NCBI GenBank assembly: GCA_026984795.1
Contig: JALSRK010000021.1
Location: forward strand, 1-64,000
DNA: 64,000 nt
Direction of reading: 5' to 3'
DNA from: Solibacteraceae bacterium
Lineage (GTDB): Bacteria; Acidobacteriota; Terriglobia; Bryobacterales; Bryobacteraceae
A program made the translations under genes and the position numbers. The first letter of the stretch is position 1; each line of letters starts with the position of its first letter. The notes under the pieces are model-generated. The model did no database searches. It had not been told where the DNA came from and was given only the letters and a program-made list of their open reading frames with translations. Shown in pieces: positions 26,864 through 35,330 of this stretch.

Positions 26864-27111
26864 CGGAACAGGATTGGAAGGAACGGATCTCGATCGATCC
26901 GAATGTGTGTCACGGCCGACCTTGCATCAAGGGCACGCGGATCTGGGTGTCGCTGATTGTCGAAAACCTGGCGGCAGGTGTTTCTGAGAAAGAGCTGCTC
27001 GAGGCCTATCCGCAGTTGACGATCGAGGACATTCGGGCGGCGCTCGCCTACGCCGCCGAGATGACGCGGGAACGCGTTATTCCCATCCCGGTGAAGACTG
27101 ACGGGCCATGA
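26860..27111 (+). CDS. DUF433 antitoxin (VapB-like)
   Basis: 83 residues. Begins RISIDPNVCHGRPCIKGTRI and continues VSLIVENLAAGVSEKELLEAYPQLTIEDIRAALAYA in two blocks, the standard DUF433 pattern with a helix-turn-helix core. DUF433 proteins pair with DUF5615 PIN-like toxins, and the partner follows with a 4-bp overlap. AAGGAGGATAGGGG provides a good ribosome site. It probably neutralises the toxin and represses the pair; its place within the defence operon is notable. Confidence 0.9.
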   Translation: MTEQDWKERISIDPNVCHGRPCIKGTRIWVSLIVENLAAGVSEKELLEAYPQLTIEDIRAALAYAAEMTRERVIPIPVKTDGP

Positions 27112-27494
27112 AGTTGAAGCTGGATGAGAACTTTGACTTGCGGCTCGTGCCTTTGCTCCAGACCGAAGGCTTTGACGTCGATACCGTTCAGGACGAAGGG
27201 CTATCGGGGTGCCAGGATGAGACACTCTATCGGGTCTGCCGGGACTCGCGGCAGGTACTGGTCACGCTGGACCTCGATTTCTCGAATTCCCTCCGATATC
27301 CCCCGGAGCCCACAGAAGGCATTGTCATTGTGCGTATCCCCAGACCTGTGTTGAGCCTCGTGCGACAGACCCTCCTGAGCGCGTTGCCCATGTTGAAGTC
27401 CGGCCCCCTCAAAGGAGCTTTGTGGATTGTCGAACCGGGAAGGATTCGCATTCACGAGCCGAAGGAGACGACCGGTTTGGAGGAGTCTGAATGA
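27108..27494 (+). CDS. DUF5615 PIN-like toxin
   Basis: 128 residues. LKLDENFDLRLVPLL at the N-terminus and LVTLDLDFSNSLRYPP in the middle supply the acidic residues of the PIN/Mut7-C-like fold found in DUF5615 toxins. The start overlaps the DUF433 stop (ATGA) and the end overlaps the DUF499 gene by 4 bp, so the whole stretch is translationally linked. The family is predicted to cleave RNA. Confidence 0.88.
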   Translation: MKLKLDENFDLRLVPLLQTEGFDVDTVQDEGLSGCQDETLYRVCRDSRQVLVTLDLDFSNSLRYPPEPTEGIVIVRIPRPVLSLVRQTLLSALPMLKSGPLKGALWIVEPGRIRIHEPKETTGLEESE

Positions 27495-30405
27495 CGACAC
27501 GAACGCTTCGCCCCTGGACTGATTTGGTGAAGCTCCACCCTGATGTGGAGGCGGGAGCGCTCACCGAAGCGGTGTTTGCCATCGATCTGGGAGCCATCGC
27601 CGCGGGAGATCCGAACGTCCCGGTGGTGAACCGGGATGCGGAGGCATTCTTCCGGGCGACATATTTGACGGCCGATCTCCGGAAGCTACTCGAGGAGGTG
27701 TTGGCGTCCCTGGCCGGCCGATCGGGCTACAACCGCGTGCTCAAGCTCCGCACGCCATTTGGCGGGGGAAAGTCCCACACCCTGGCTTCGCTTCTCCATG
27801 CTGCGCGCCGGCGGGACGCCCTCGATAACATTCCGGAGGCCCAAGGGTTCGCGCGCCCCGAGAACGTGGCCGTGGCGGTGTTCGACGGGGAGAAGTTTGA
27901 CGCCCGCAATGGTAAGACGCTGGAGAACGGACAGACAATCCGCACAATGTGGGGGTGGCTCGCTTGGCAGATCGACCCCGACAAGGCCTTTCCCATCGTT
28001 GCTGAACACGATGCGGACCGCGTGGCCCCGGGTGGAGATGTCATCCGGGAGTTATTGACGAAAGGGGCGGACCGACGCCCGGTCTTGATCCTGTTGGACG
28101 AGGTGCTGAAGTACATGGAAAGGGCCGCGGCGGTCAGCGTGCTCGACTCGACGCTTCAGCGGCAGGCCAAGGACTTCTTCCAGAACCTCACGGTGGAGGT
28201 CTCGGGGAGCCACAACGCGGCGCTCGTGTATTCGTTGACGTGGAGCGCCCGGGAGGCCCTCGGGAATGTCGCCCTGTTAGCGGAGATCGACAAGCTTGCA
28301 TCCCGGGTGGACCAGCTCAGGGAGCCAGTGACCGGCGACGAGATCCTGCCCATATTGCAGCGCCGGCTTCTCGGGGCGCCTCCTGACACGGGTGCGGCGG
28401 CCGAGGTGGCCACGGCGTACGAGGAAGTCGTGACAGGTATGAGAAGGGCTTATGCCGAATCGACGGCGGAGCGCTTGCAGGCCGATGAAGAGGGCAAGCT
28501 CTTTCGAGACCGGATGCGCAGGGCCTACCCATTTCACCCTGCTCTGATCGACGTCATGCGGGAGCGGTGGACTGCGGTGGACGCCTTTCAGCGGACGCGC
28601 GGCGCGCTGCGGTTTCTAGCATCTTGCCTTTACTCGCTCAAGAAGAACGGGGGAGCGCAGCCGATCCTGGGGCCGGGAGACGTACCGCTGAAAGATGTCG
28701 ATGTCCGCGTCAAGATGTTGAAAGAGCTTGGCGCTCAAAACGACTACGACCCGGTAATTACAGCCGACATCGAGGGGCCGAACGCGCGGGCCAAGAGGAT
28801 CGATGAGCGGTTCGCGCGGGAGTCGCCGGCCTTGGCAAGTGTAAAGCCGGCGACGCGGTTGGCTACCGCGATCCTCTTGTACTCGTTCGGTGGGCTGCAC
28901 CGTGAAGGGGTGGGTGAAGGGGAAACCCTGCCTCCTGGCGTGACCGAAAGCGAATTACTGGCGGCCTGTGTAGGGCCGGATCTCGACAACATCACGGCCA
29001 CGGCTGTGCTCTCCGAACTCCGTACCACCTGCCTGTACCTGCACTATGACGGGGTCCGCTACTGTTTCAAGAAGGATCCCAACATCACGAAGCTCATCGA
29101 GGACGAAGAACAGACCATCGCCAAAGAAAAGACGAGCGCAAGGGGCAACGGGCCGGTCCGCACACGGATCAAGGAGATGCTCGAGAAGCGGCTGGCCGGG
29201 CATCACAATGCTGTGGTCTGGCCTGTGAAGAGCCAAGAGATCCAGGATGAAGACCCGCAGTTTCTTGTCGCGTATCTTCCGCTCGACTTCGCGCGAGAAA
29301 CACGCACCGAACAAGAGCGCTGGGCGAAAGAACTGCTCACGAAGCATGGGGACCGCCCGAGGCGCTACCGGAACGGGCTTGGGCTGGCGATCCCGCACAA
29401 GAAACGGATTGAGGCCCTTTCCCGCGCCGTGCGGTACCTGCTGGCTATTGAGCGCGTCGAAGCCAGGAAGAAGCAGCTGCGGCTTTCGAAAGACCAATTG
29501 GATCAGCTTAAAGAGCGGCGCCGGACTGAAGAAGCGGCAGCGGAGTCCGCGTTTCGCGACCTCTACACCAGCGTCTGGTTGCCCCGGGTCGAGGGAGGCG
29601 CCCTGGAAATCGAGAAGGTGGAGCGTGGGGGACGGCCGCTCCAGGCGACTGGCATCCATGAGCGGATCATGGAGCTGCTGACGAGCGTCGGGGCGCCCCG
29701 CGTTTACGGCAGTGTCACCCCGCGCAAGATCGCTGAACGGGTGAGGTTGGGCGAGGCCCCGGCCGAGGGGGAACCGCCGGTTCTGGGGGTCAAGGCATCG
29801 GACGTACTGGAGGCATTCTTCCGGGACATCACCCCACCGCGTCTGGAATCCTCCGATGTCGTGCGCAGGGGCATTGCTCGGGGCGTCTCCGAAGGAGCGT
29901 TCGCCTATACAAGCGGCGCCTACCCGGCGCTGGGGGCCGACGGCAAGTTCGAGGTGAATCCAGACAAAGTCGTCATCGGGCGGCCGCTGGCGGAAGATGA
30001 AGTCGATTTCGATTCCGGATTTCTCATGGTTCCTTCAGCGATCCCGGAGAAGGCGGCTGCTGAACCTGGCGTCTCGGCCGGCGGGGAAGAAACGGCGGTA
30101 GAAACAAAGGACGCCGGAGATCAAGAAGTCAAGGCGGGGGGATCACTGGCACGGGCACTGGTCCCACAGCCGTATCGCAGAGGAACGTCTGTCTCACATT
30201 CAAAGCCACACGAGACCAGCTTTTCAAAGCGTTCCCAGCTCTGGCGAATCTGGCGGACAAGTCGATTGATGGAAAGCTGACCGTGCGAGTTGAGGGGAGT
30301 TCGCCGGATGGCTATGATCCTCTCTGGCTTCGCAATGCGGTCGAAGAGCCCCTGGACGAGGCGAATGTGGAGTGGGTTCCAGAGGAGGATTTGGCCCGGG
30401 AGTAG
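27491..30405 (+). pseudogene. DUF499 AAA ATPase (BrxC/PglY-like), frameshifted near the 3-prime end
   Basis: The intact frame runs to 30280 (929 residues). Walker A is TPFGGGKSHT near residue 90, with LILLDEV as Walker B. The true C-terminus lies in another frame: from about 30170 it reads TFKATRDQLFKAFPALANLA and later DGYDPLWLRNAVEEPLDEA, ending at TAG 30403-30405. The frames meet at a run of six G (30136-30141); one more G would restore an ORF of about 971 residues. This may be an assembly error, a mutation or phase variation. DUF499 ATPases co-occur with DUF1156 methylases and SNF2 helicases, including in BREX type 3-like systems. The annotated product would otherwise end in 40 aberrant residues. 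Confidence 0.8.
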
Positions 30406-30426
30406 AAAGCCGACTGGATCATGCGA

Positions 30427-30612
30427 GCCCCGCGCTCGCGCCTGTTTCGTCACCGGCGCCTCCCCCCAGCTCCGAACCAGTTGCCGCATCTCGTCGAGCA
30501 GTGCGCCGCCCTTCTGGATTCGGGTCGTGTAGCGCCGCTTCGGGCTCTCTCGTCGCGCTGCCAACGTACAACTATACACAGAGGGCCAGACCTCACGCCA
30601 GACCCTGGCCAC
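30427..30612 (-). pseudogene. brxA: Probable brxA (DUF1819) N-terminal fragment
   Basis: Reading leftward, RRYTTRIQKGGALLDEMRQL and VRSWGEAP resemble the opening of DUF1819/BrxA proteins (Y-T-x-R-I-x-K-G-G-A-L-L-x-E-x-R). Similarity stops about 22 bp from the DUF499 stop, and what follows is antisense to that gene. Full BrxA has about 200 residues. Its orientation matches the brxL fragment at 17881-18114, and the order brxA to brxL is the normal BREX order. Assignment rests on memory of the family consensus. Confidence 0.5.
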
Positions 30613-31097
30613 GCTCGATCCGCCCGATTGCCCCCGACACTCCTAGCCGTTTTCCGGAATTCCTTCCTCCACCGCAGGAATTTCTTGGACGATGGGACCG
30701 GCCTCATACCCGCTTCGTCCGCCCGTGCCCTATCTGCCGGCGCTCTGGCGCCAGTGCTTCCACGCCCGTCGATCGCACATCGTCCATCGCTATTGCCCGG
30801 TGCGCAACCACTGCCGCTGTGACCGCGCCGCGCGGAGGACAGTGCCAGACCTGGAGCGCTCAAGTCTACCCGGGCACCCGGAAGACCCTTCACAGACGGT
30901 CACGCCTTGGCGCTTCGGTCGAATCACCAAGCAGCGTTGCGTGTACCATGGGTTTTCTGCGACCATTCTGAGAACAGGAGGCACCTGCTGCAAAGAGTCG
31001 GACACTCTCGCCACCAAGCCACAAAGATGCTCGGGAAGATCCGTTTCAGTGAAACCGTGCAGCAGGGCAACGTCGTGTTGGCAAACAGGAGGAACGA
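30613..31097. other. Non-coding stretch right of the defence island
   Basis: No convincing gene on either strand in these 485 bp. Short open frames are rich in arginine and serine and look spurious. The end carries the ribosome site AGGAGGAA of the next gene. Confidence 0.4.
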
Positions 31098-31340
31098 GTG
31101 GCTGACAAATACGACCTCCAAAACTGGCTGATAGAAGCACTATTGTTCCACGGAAAATCTGCGAGGATCGTGGATGTATGTAAGTACGTTTGGGAAAAAT
31201 ACGAACAGGAACTCAGGGCCTCTGGGGATCTTTTCTATACGTGGCAGTATGACATCAGGTGGGCGGCCACTGAACTGAGGAAGCGACGGAGAATGAAGGC
31301 GGCACACATCTCTCCCCGCGGTCTGTGGGAACTTATTTGA
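31098..31340 (+). CDS. Small winged-helix-like protein (Mrr N-terminal type)
   Basis: 80 residues starting at GTG 31098 after AGGAGGAA. YTWQYDIRWAATELRKRRRM and the ending SPRGLWELI resemble the winged-helix domain found at the N-terminus of Mrr restriction proteins and in stand-alone regulators, where the last strand reads S-P-x-G-x-W-E-L. No nuclease domain is attached. It may be an accessory DNA-binding protein of the island or a remnant of a restriction gene. Moderately sure of the fold, unsure of the role. Confidence 0.6.
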   Translation: MADKYDLQNWLIEALLFHGKSARIVDVCKYVWEKYEQELRASGDLFYTWQYDIRWAATELRKRRRMKAAHISPRGLWELI

Positions 31341-31784
31341 GAGTGCGGGTGGACGGCTGACCGCTTTGTCGGCGCCCGGGCATTGCTTCGAGTGAATTCC
31401 TCGCCCGTGGGACCGTCTTGCCGAGGACCTCAGTGAAGCTTGCCTGACTGATACGCCGCATCACAGGTGACCGGAATTCACACCGTCAAGGGGCCGAATG
31501 GCACCAGCGGCCGAAAAGGGGGTACCCCCGGGCGGAACCGGCGGTTGCCGCGGCGGTGGAGGCGGCGGATGCGGCGGCATCCGGCGACACTGAACACTGA
31601 AACCTCAGGCCGGGCTCCTGCGTCGACAGCGACAGCATCAGGAGCGGTCCGAAGGGATCCGGCACGCCGCGGTGCCTGAGGGCTGACGGTCCTCGATGCG
31701 CGGAGCTGATCGGCCTGCGAATCAAAGTCTGCGAGGTCCTGCCCTTCGGTTCCCCCTGATCGAGTCCAGTAAAGAGCGCATGTC
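31341..31784. other. Non-coding stretch before the recombinase pair
   Basis: 444 bp with no recognisable gene. It contains GC-rich triplet-like sequence around 31540-31590 but no clear repeat array, promoter or terminator. Confidence 0.4.
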
Positions 31785-32159
31785 ATGGCTGCTGTTTGGC
31801 TCATGAAGAACCGGCCCATCAATCCGGACTTCGACGGCATTGACCACGCCCTACTGACCGACGCGCTGACGTCACAAGACTGGCGACAGAAGTCCGCCGT
31901 CCGGCGGATCGACGGCAAGGTGACCTTCGTGAGCGTACTTTTGCTCGAGGAGTTGGAGGCCGGGGAGCGCAAGTTCGCGGTGCGGGTTGATGGGACGCCT
32001 GAGAAGGGCCGGGGGTTCCAGGACGACCGGCTGGAAGATACCCTCGCTTACGCCAATAGCCTCGGCGATCCCGCCCCGCGAGGCGAATGGCCGCCGGAAC
32101 GGGAGCCGCCGTGGACGGTCGTCTGCTTCGGACGATTCGAAGGTGGAGGAGGGACATGA
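31785..32159 (+). CDS. Hypothetical protein coupled to a serine recombinase
   Basis: 124 residues, no family recognised. The N-terminus MAAVWLMKNRPINPDFDGID is followed by a mixed charged region and a tryptophan/proline-rich end (GEWPPEREPPWTVVCFGRFE). Its stop overlaps the recombinase start (ATGA), so the two are probably co-translated and part of one mobile unit. No transmembrane segment or signal peptide is seen. Confidence 0.5.
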   Translation: MAAVWLMKNRPINPDFDGIDHALLTDALTSQDWRQKSAVRRIDGKVTFVSVLLLEELEAGERKFAVRVDGTPEKGRGFQDDRLEDTLAYANSLGDPAPRGEWPPEREPPWTVVCFGRFEGGGGT

Positions 32160-32743
32160 GAGCAGCGATTTACGCCCGGGTCTCGACGACGGACCAGGAC
32201 AATTCCCTTCAGATCGCCGAGCTGACCGAATACGTAAGGCGCCGCGGCTGGCAACTCGCCAGCGTCTACCAGGACACCCTCAGCGGCTGCAGGGGCGATC
32301 GGCCGGGGCTCGACCGCCTGATGCAGGACGCCCGGCTCCGGCGCTTCGACGTTGTCGTCGTTTGGAAGCTCGACCGCTTCGGCCGGTCGCTGGTGCATTG
32401 CGTTTCTGCGATCCAGGAGCTGGCCGGGCTCGGCATCCGCTTCATCGCGGCTTCACAGGGCCTGGACACGGACGAATCGAACCCTGCCTCGAAGCTGCTG
32501 CTTCACATTCTGGCGGCGGTGGCGGAGTTCGAACGGGAATTGATCCGGGAGCGGGTCCAGGCTGGCGTACGGAGGGCACAGGCGCAAGGGAAGCGGATCG
32601 GCCGGCCGCGGCGGGTCTTCGACCGGGAAGAGGTGCACCGGCTCCGGCGCCAGGGGCTGTCGATCGCCAAGATCGCCCGCAAGATGGGCTTGGGCGTAGG
32701 GACGGTAGCCCGGGCTCTGAAGGCTCAACAGGGGTCCTCGTAG
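32156..32743 (+). CDS. Serine recombinase (resolvase/invertase family)
   Basis: 195 residues. ATG 32156 follows GGTGGAGGAGGG. YARVSTTDQDNSLQ has the catalytic Ser (S10), GDRPGLDRLMQDARLRRFDVV precedes VWKLDRFGRS with the conserved Arg residues, and LLLHILAAVAEFERELIRER matches the dimer helix. A C-terminal helix-turn-helix (GLSIAKIARKMGLGVGTVARAL) completes a small resolvase of normal length. It would perform site-specific inversion, resolution or integration. An 18-bp inverted repeat 44 bp downstream is a candidate target. Confidence 0.9.
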   Translation: MRAAIYARVSTTDQDNSLQIAELTEYVRRRGWQLASVYQDTLSGCRGDRPGLDRLMQDARLRRFDVVVVWKLDRFGRSLVHCVSAIQELAGLGIRFIAASQGLDTDESNPASKLLLHILAAVAEFERELIRERVQAGVRRAQAQGKRIGRPRRVFDREEVHRLRRQGLSIAKIARKMGLGVGTVARALKAQQGSS

Positions 32744-32786
32744 GCACGACAGGAAATACGGCAGCGGCGGTGGGCCGGCGCGACTG

Positions 32787-32880
32787 TGCGGGCGGATGCG
32801 GACGGTCTTCTTGCCAAACTTTTCGTTCTTAGATTGCAGATTGCGAACTCTTGTGAATTCTACGTCCGCGTCCGCCCGCA
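32787..32880. repeat. 18-bp inverted repeat enclosing 58 bp, downstream of the recombinase
   Basis: The left arm (32787-32804) and right arm (32863-32880) are inverted copies with one mismatch; the core is TGCGGGCGGA-C/T-GCGGACG. The 58-bp interior is distinctly AT-rich and holds a tandem direct repeat AGATTGC AGATTGC (32831-32844). It could be a res-like recombination site, a miniature element or an invertible segment. Confidence 0.6.
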
Positions 32881-32973
32881 GCCGGTCTACCCGAGACCAG
32901 ACGGCGTTCCAAAAACCTGCCTGCAGAGCGCCCGTCTCGCTGCTGAATTCAAAGCGCTTATGAGAGCGGTACC

Positions 32974-33004
32974 GAACGTTCCAAAAGGTTCAGTTTTCGG
33001 AACG
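32974..33004. promoter_or_regulatory. Hairpin/palindrome upstream of the ADP-ribosylglycohydrolase
   Basis: The palindrome GAACGTTC (32974-32981) overlaps an imperfect hairpin, CGTTCCAAAA then GGTTCAG then TTTTCGGAACG (32977-33004), with one bulged base. The GAACGTTC and CGGAACG words recall sites A and B near 2.25 and 6.87 kb, but the spacing differs. It could be an operator or an RNA hairpin. Confidence 0.35.
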
Positions 33005-33081
33005 GTGGTCGTGACTCGGACACTCCGCCACGCTTGACCCGGCTGGCGATTGCCGGTACGCTTCCGGCTGGAGGGCCGGCG

Positions 33082-34173
33082 ATGGACAGCCTTCTTCGGT
33101 TCCGCGAGCTCTTGGCATCGAGCCGCATCCGCGTCCGCGACGGCGAGATCTTCCGGCAGAGTCCGCCGGAGCTGCCCGACGGCTTCGATTTCTCGCGCGT
33201 CGAGGGGATGCTGCTGGGCCTGGCCATCGGCGACGCTCTCCGCAACACCACTGAAAGTCAGTCGCCCCGCACCCGGTACGAGCAGCACGGCGAGATCCGC
33301 GACTACCTGGTCCATCCGTGGAACGGCGACGCGCGCGGCTATCCCTCCGACGACACCCAGTTGGCTTTTTGGACGCTCGAGCAGGCGTTGGAAGATGGCG
33401 GCTTCGATCCGGCCTCGCTCGCCCGGCGCTTCGCCCGACGCCGCATCTTCGGCATCGGCAACACCGTCCGGCAGTTCCAGTTCAACTACGGCGCCGGCGA
33501 GCCCTGGGAACGCTGCGGCGTCCCCTCGGCCGGCAACGGAGCGCTGATGCGGATCGCGCCGATCCTGGTCCCGCACCTGCGGAACCCCTCGCCCGCCCTG
33601 TGGGCCGACACCGCCCTCTGCACCATGATCACTCACAACGATTCGATGGCCATCGCTTCCTCGATCGCCTTCGTGGCCGTGCTGTGGGATCTGCTGCGGG
33701 CCGGGAAGCCGCCGGTGCCGGCGTGGTGGCTCGAGCGGTTCCTCGCCGTACTCAAAGAGACCGAACGCGACGAATCCTACCGCCCGCGCAGCCCACGCCT
33801 AGCGGGATTCCAAGGGCCGCTGTGGAGGCTCCTGGAGGAGGAGCTGCCACGGGCTTGGGAGGCCGGGCTCACCGTGTGCAAGGCCGCCGACCGGTGGTAT
33901 TCGGGCGCCTACCTGCTCGAGACCGTGCCCTGCGTCCTCTACATTCAGATGAAGCACGGCGGCGATCCCGAAGAGGCCATCGTCCGCGCGGTGAACGAGA
34001 CCCGGGACAACGACACGGTAGCGGCCATCGTCGGGGCGGCGGTGGGTGCACTTCACGGCCGGGCCGGACTCCCCGGGCGGTGGATCGAAGCTCTCTCCGG
34101 CCGCACCCGGTCCGACGACGACGGTCGCGTCTTCGAGCTGATCCGGCAGACGGCCGAAGTCTTCGCTCCGTAG
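33082..34173 (+). CDS. ADP-ribosylglycohydrolase family protein
   Basis: 363 residues. ATG 33082 is preferred (GGAGGG seven bases upstream) over the upstream open frame. Family motifs: RVEGMLLGLAIGDALRNT, SDDTQLAFWTLEQ with the metal-binding D-D-T, VPSAGNGALMRIAP, and ETRDNDTVAAIVGAAVGALHG with the late D-N-D ligands. These enzymes remove ADP-ribose from proteins or nucleic acids, and DraG-like members reverse ADP-ribosylation. It stands beside a recombinase and may be mobile cargo; some members occur in defence or toxin-antitoxin settings, but no ADP-ribosyltransferase partner is in the window. Confidence 0.88.
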   Translation: MDSLLRFRELLASSRIRVRDGEIFRQSPPELPDGFDFSRVEGMLLGLAIGDALRNTTESQSPRTRYEQHGEIRDYLVHPWNGDARGYPSDDTQLAFWTLEQALEDGGFDPASLARRFARRRIFGIGNTVRQFQFNYGAGEPWERCGVPSAGNGALMRIAPILVPHLRNPSPALWADTALCTMITHNDSMAIASSIAFVAVLWDLLRAGKPPVPAWWLERFLAVLKETERDESYRPRSPRLAGFQGPLWRLLEEELPRAWEAGLTVCKAADRWYSGAYLLETVPCVLYIQMKHGGDPEEAIVRAVNETRDNDTVAAIVGAAVGALHGRAGLPGRWIEALSGRTRSDDDGRVFELIRQTAEVFAP

Positions 34174-34322
34174 AGCCGCCGGCGGCCGAACTGGAACCTG
34201 CCGGTGCAGATGAGCACTTGCCGGCATCGCAGGCCACTTGGGCGAGGGGCCTGGCTCCTCGGCGCCACCCGTTCAAGCCCACAGGTGGTTTCTTGACCTC
34301 GTGCGGGGGGGCAATGAGTCGA

Positions 34323-34883
34323 TCATCCGGCCTTCACCGGCTCCGGTTCCACCTCGATCACGTTGGCGCCTTCCGGCACGGCCGTCTCGCCCGGACCCAG
34401 GAACCCTCTCTGGAGCCAGTACTCCTTGTTGAGGTGGCAAGGGGCCCCCGGCGGAAGCTGTTCCGGGACGATGAGCACCGCCGTCTTAGGGGCGTGTTGC
34501 TGCTCGAGCTCTCCTGAGATCCGGGCCAGCAGCTCGAGCGTCTCCCGCATCTCCTTGTGCAGGCGGCTCAGCTCGCGGACGGTCTTCAAGGCGATTGGTT
34601 GGTCTTGGGCTCGGTCGAGGATCGCTTCGGCCTTCTCATAGAGCCTGCGGATGCGCCGGATTTCGGCGCGGATTTCGTCGAGCACCGAGTCCGCCCGCAC
34701 GACGTCTTGGGCCTGTCGGGCCTCGACGAGAGAGGCCGGCAAGTGGTCGGACTTGTGTCGGTGGACACTCGCCGGCGACAATCCGAAACGTTTCGCTATG
34801 TCCCGAATGGAGCCGCCGGAGACGAGGTCCTTTTCGATACCTTCCCGCTCCGGATGGGTGCAGACTTTGCAGTGCCGCGGCAT
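34323..34883 (-). CDS. Zinc-finger/helix-turn-helix protein
   Basis: 186 residues. The start 34883 follows GGAGGAGG; the frame is open further upstream without support. The N-terminus MPRHCKVCTHPEREGIEKDL has a C-x2-C-x-H zinc-knuckle-like motif, followed by the helix-turn-helix GSIRDIAKRFGLSPASVHRH. The middle is helical, possibly coiled coil (EIRRIRRLYEKAEAILD). Similar proteins turn up in phage-like and integrative elements. Probable DNA-binding role; no further assignment. Confidence 0.65.
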   Translation of the reverse strand: MPRHCKVCTHPEREGIEKDLVSGGSIRDIAKRFGLSPASVHRHKSDHLPASLVEARQAQDVVRADSVLDEIRAEIRRIRRLYEKAEAILDRAQDQPIALKTVRELSRLHKEMRETLELLARISGELEQQHAPKTAVLIVPEQLPPGAPCHLNKEYWLQRGFLGPGETAVPEGANVIEVEPEPVKAG

Positions 34884-35330
34884 GTTTCCTCCTCCAATTC
34901 GTCTCATAAGACGTTGATCAAGAATCCCCCTCTCGGGTGCGTCTCCAACTGTGCCCGAACTGTGCCCAGATTGTGCCTGGAAGCGTCCCATTGGAGGTGA
35001 CTCGGGGCGGCTATCTGTGTTGAAAACAAAGGACTTAGTCGCGTCCAGTCACTCCGAATCACCCCCTGATCGGTTTCGACTCCCACTAGCTTCCGCCAAT
35101 ATGCTGCTATCTCTCAATCGATTAGGAACAATATCGGCGGCCGCCCCAGAAACTCAATTCAACTTCAGGACGCGCAAGGGCTGGGTTTCCCACTGGCTCA
35201 GCACCACAGGCTCGAACCGGCATCCGCTGGCCCGGGAGGCTGCCCCAGCGCTGGGGCACGAAGCCGGTATCTCACTGCACTCCGCCCGATTCACGACGCC
35301 GTGGCCTCGGATGTCGAGGGACGAAAAGCG
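34884..35330. other. Intergenic region with an 11-bp triple repeat
   Basis: 447 bp without a clear gene. A tandem repeat of 11 bp occurs three times at 34947-34979 (AACTGTGCCCG, AACTGTGCCCA, GATTGTGCCTG), directly upstream of the zinc-finger gene. On the minus strand, about 35159-35240 has a coding-like tail (EPVVLSQWETQPLRVLKLN then stop), possibly the end of a dead gene. Confidence 0.4.

Larger units (their letters stand above)
32744..33081. other. Intergenic region between recombinase and ADP-ribosylglycohydrolase
   Basis: Holds the 18-bp inverted repeat (32787-32880) and a hairpin at 32977-33004, described separately. No gene is apparent. The ribosome site GGAGGG lies just before ATG 33082. 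Confidence 0.5.

Noticed and set aside
30427-31097. Intact gene right of DUF499
   Set aside because: Only the brxA-like piece has any similarity; the remaining frames are arginine/serine-rich noise.
31540-31600. Possible GGC/GCG triplet repeat
   Set aside because: The units are irregular and short, consistent with GC-rich background.
35150-35260. tRNA-like T-arm (GGTTCGAGCC on the minus strand)
   Set aside because: No matching acceptor, D or anticodon stems surround it.
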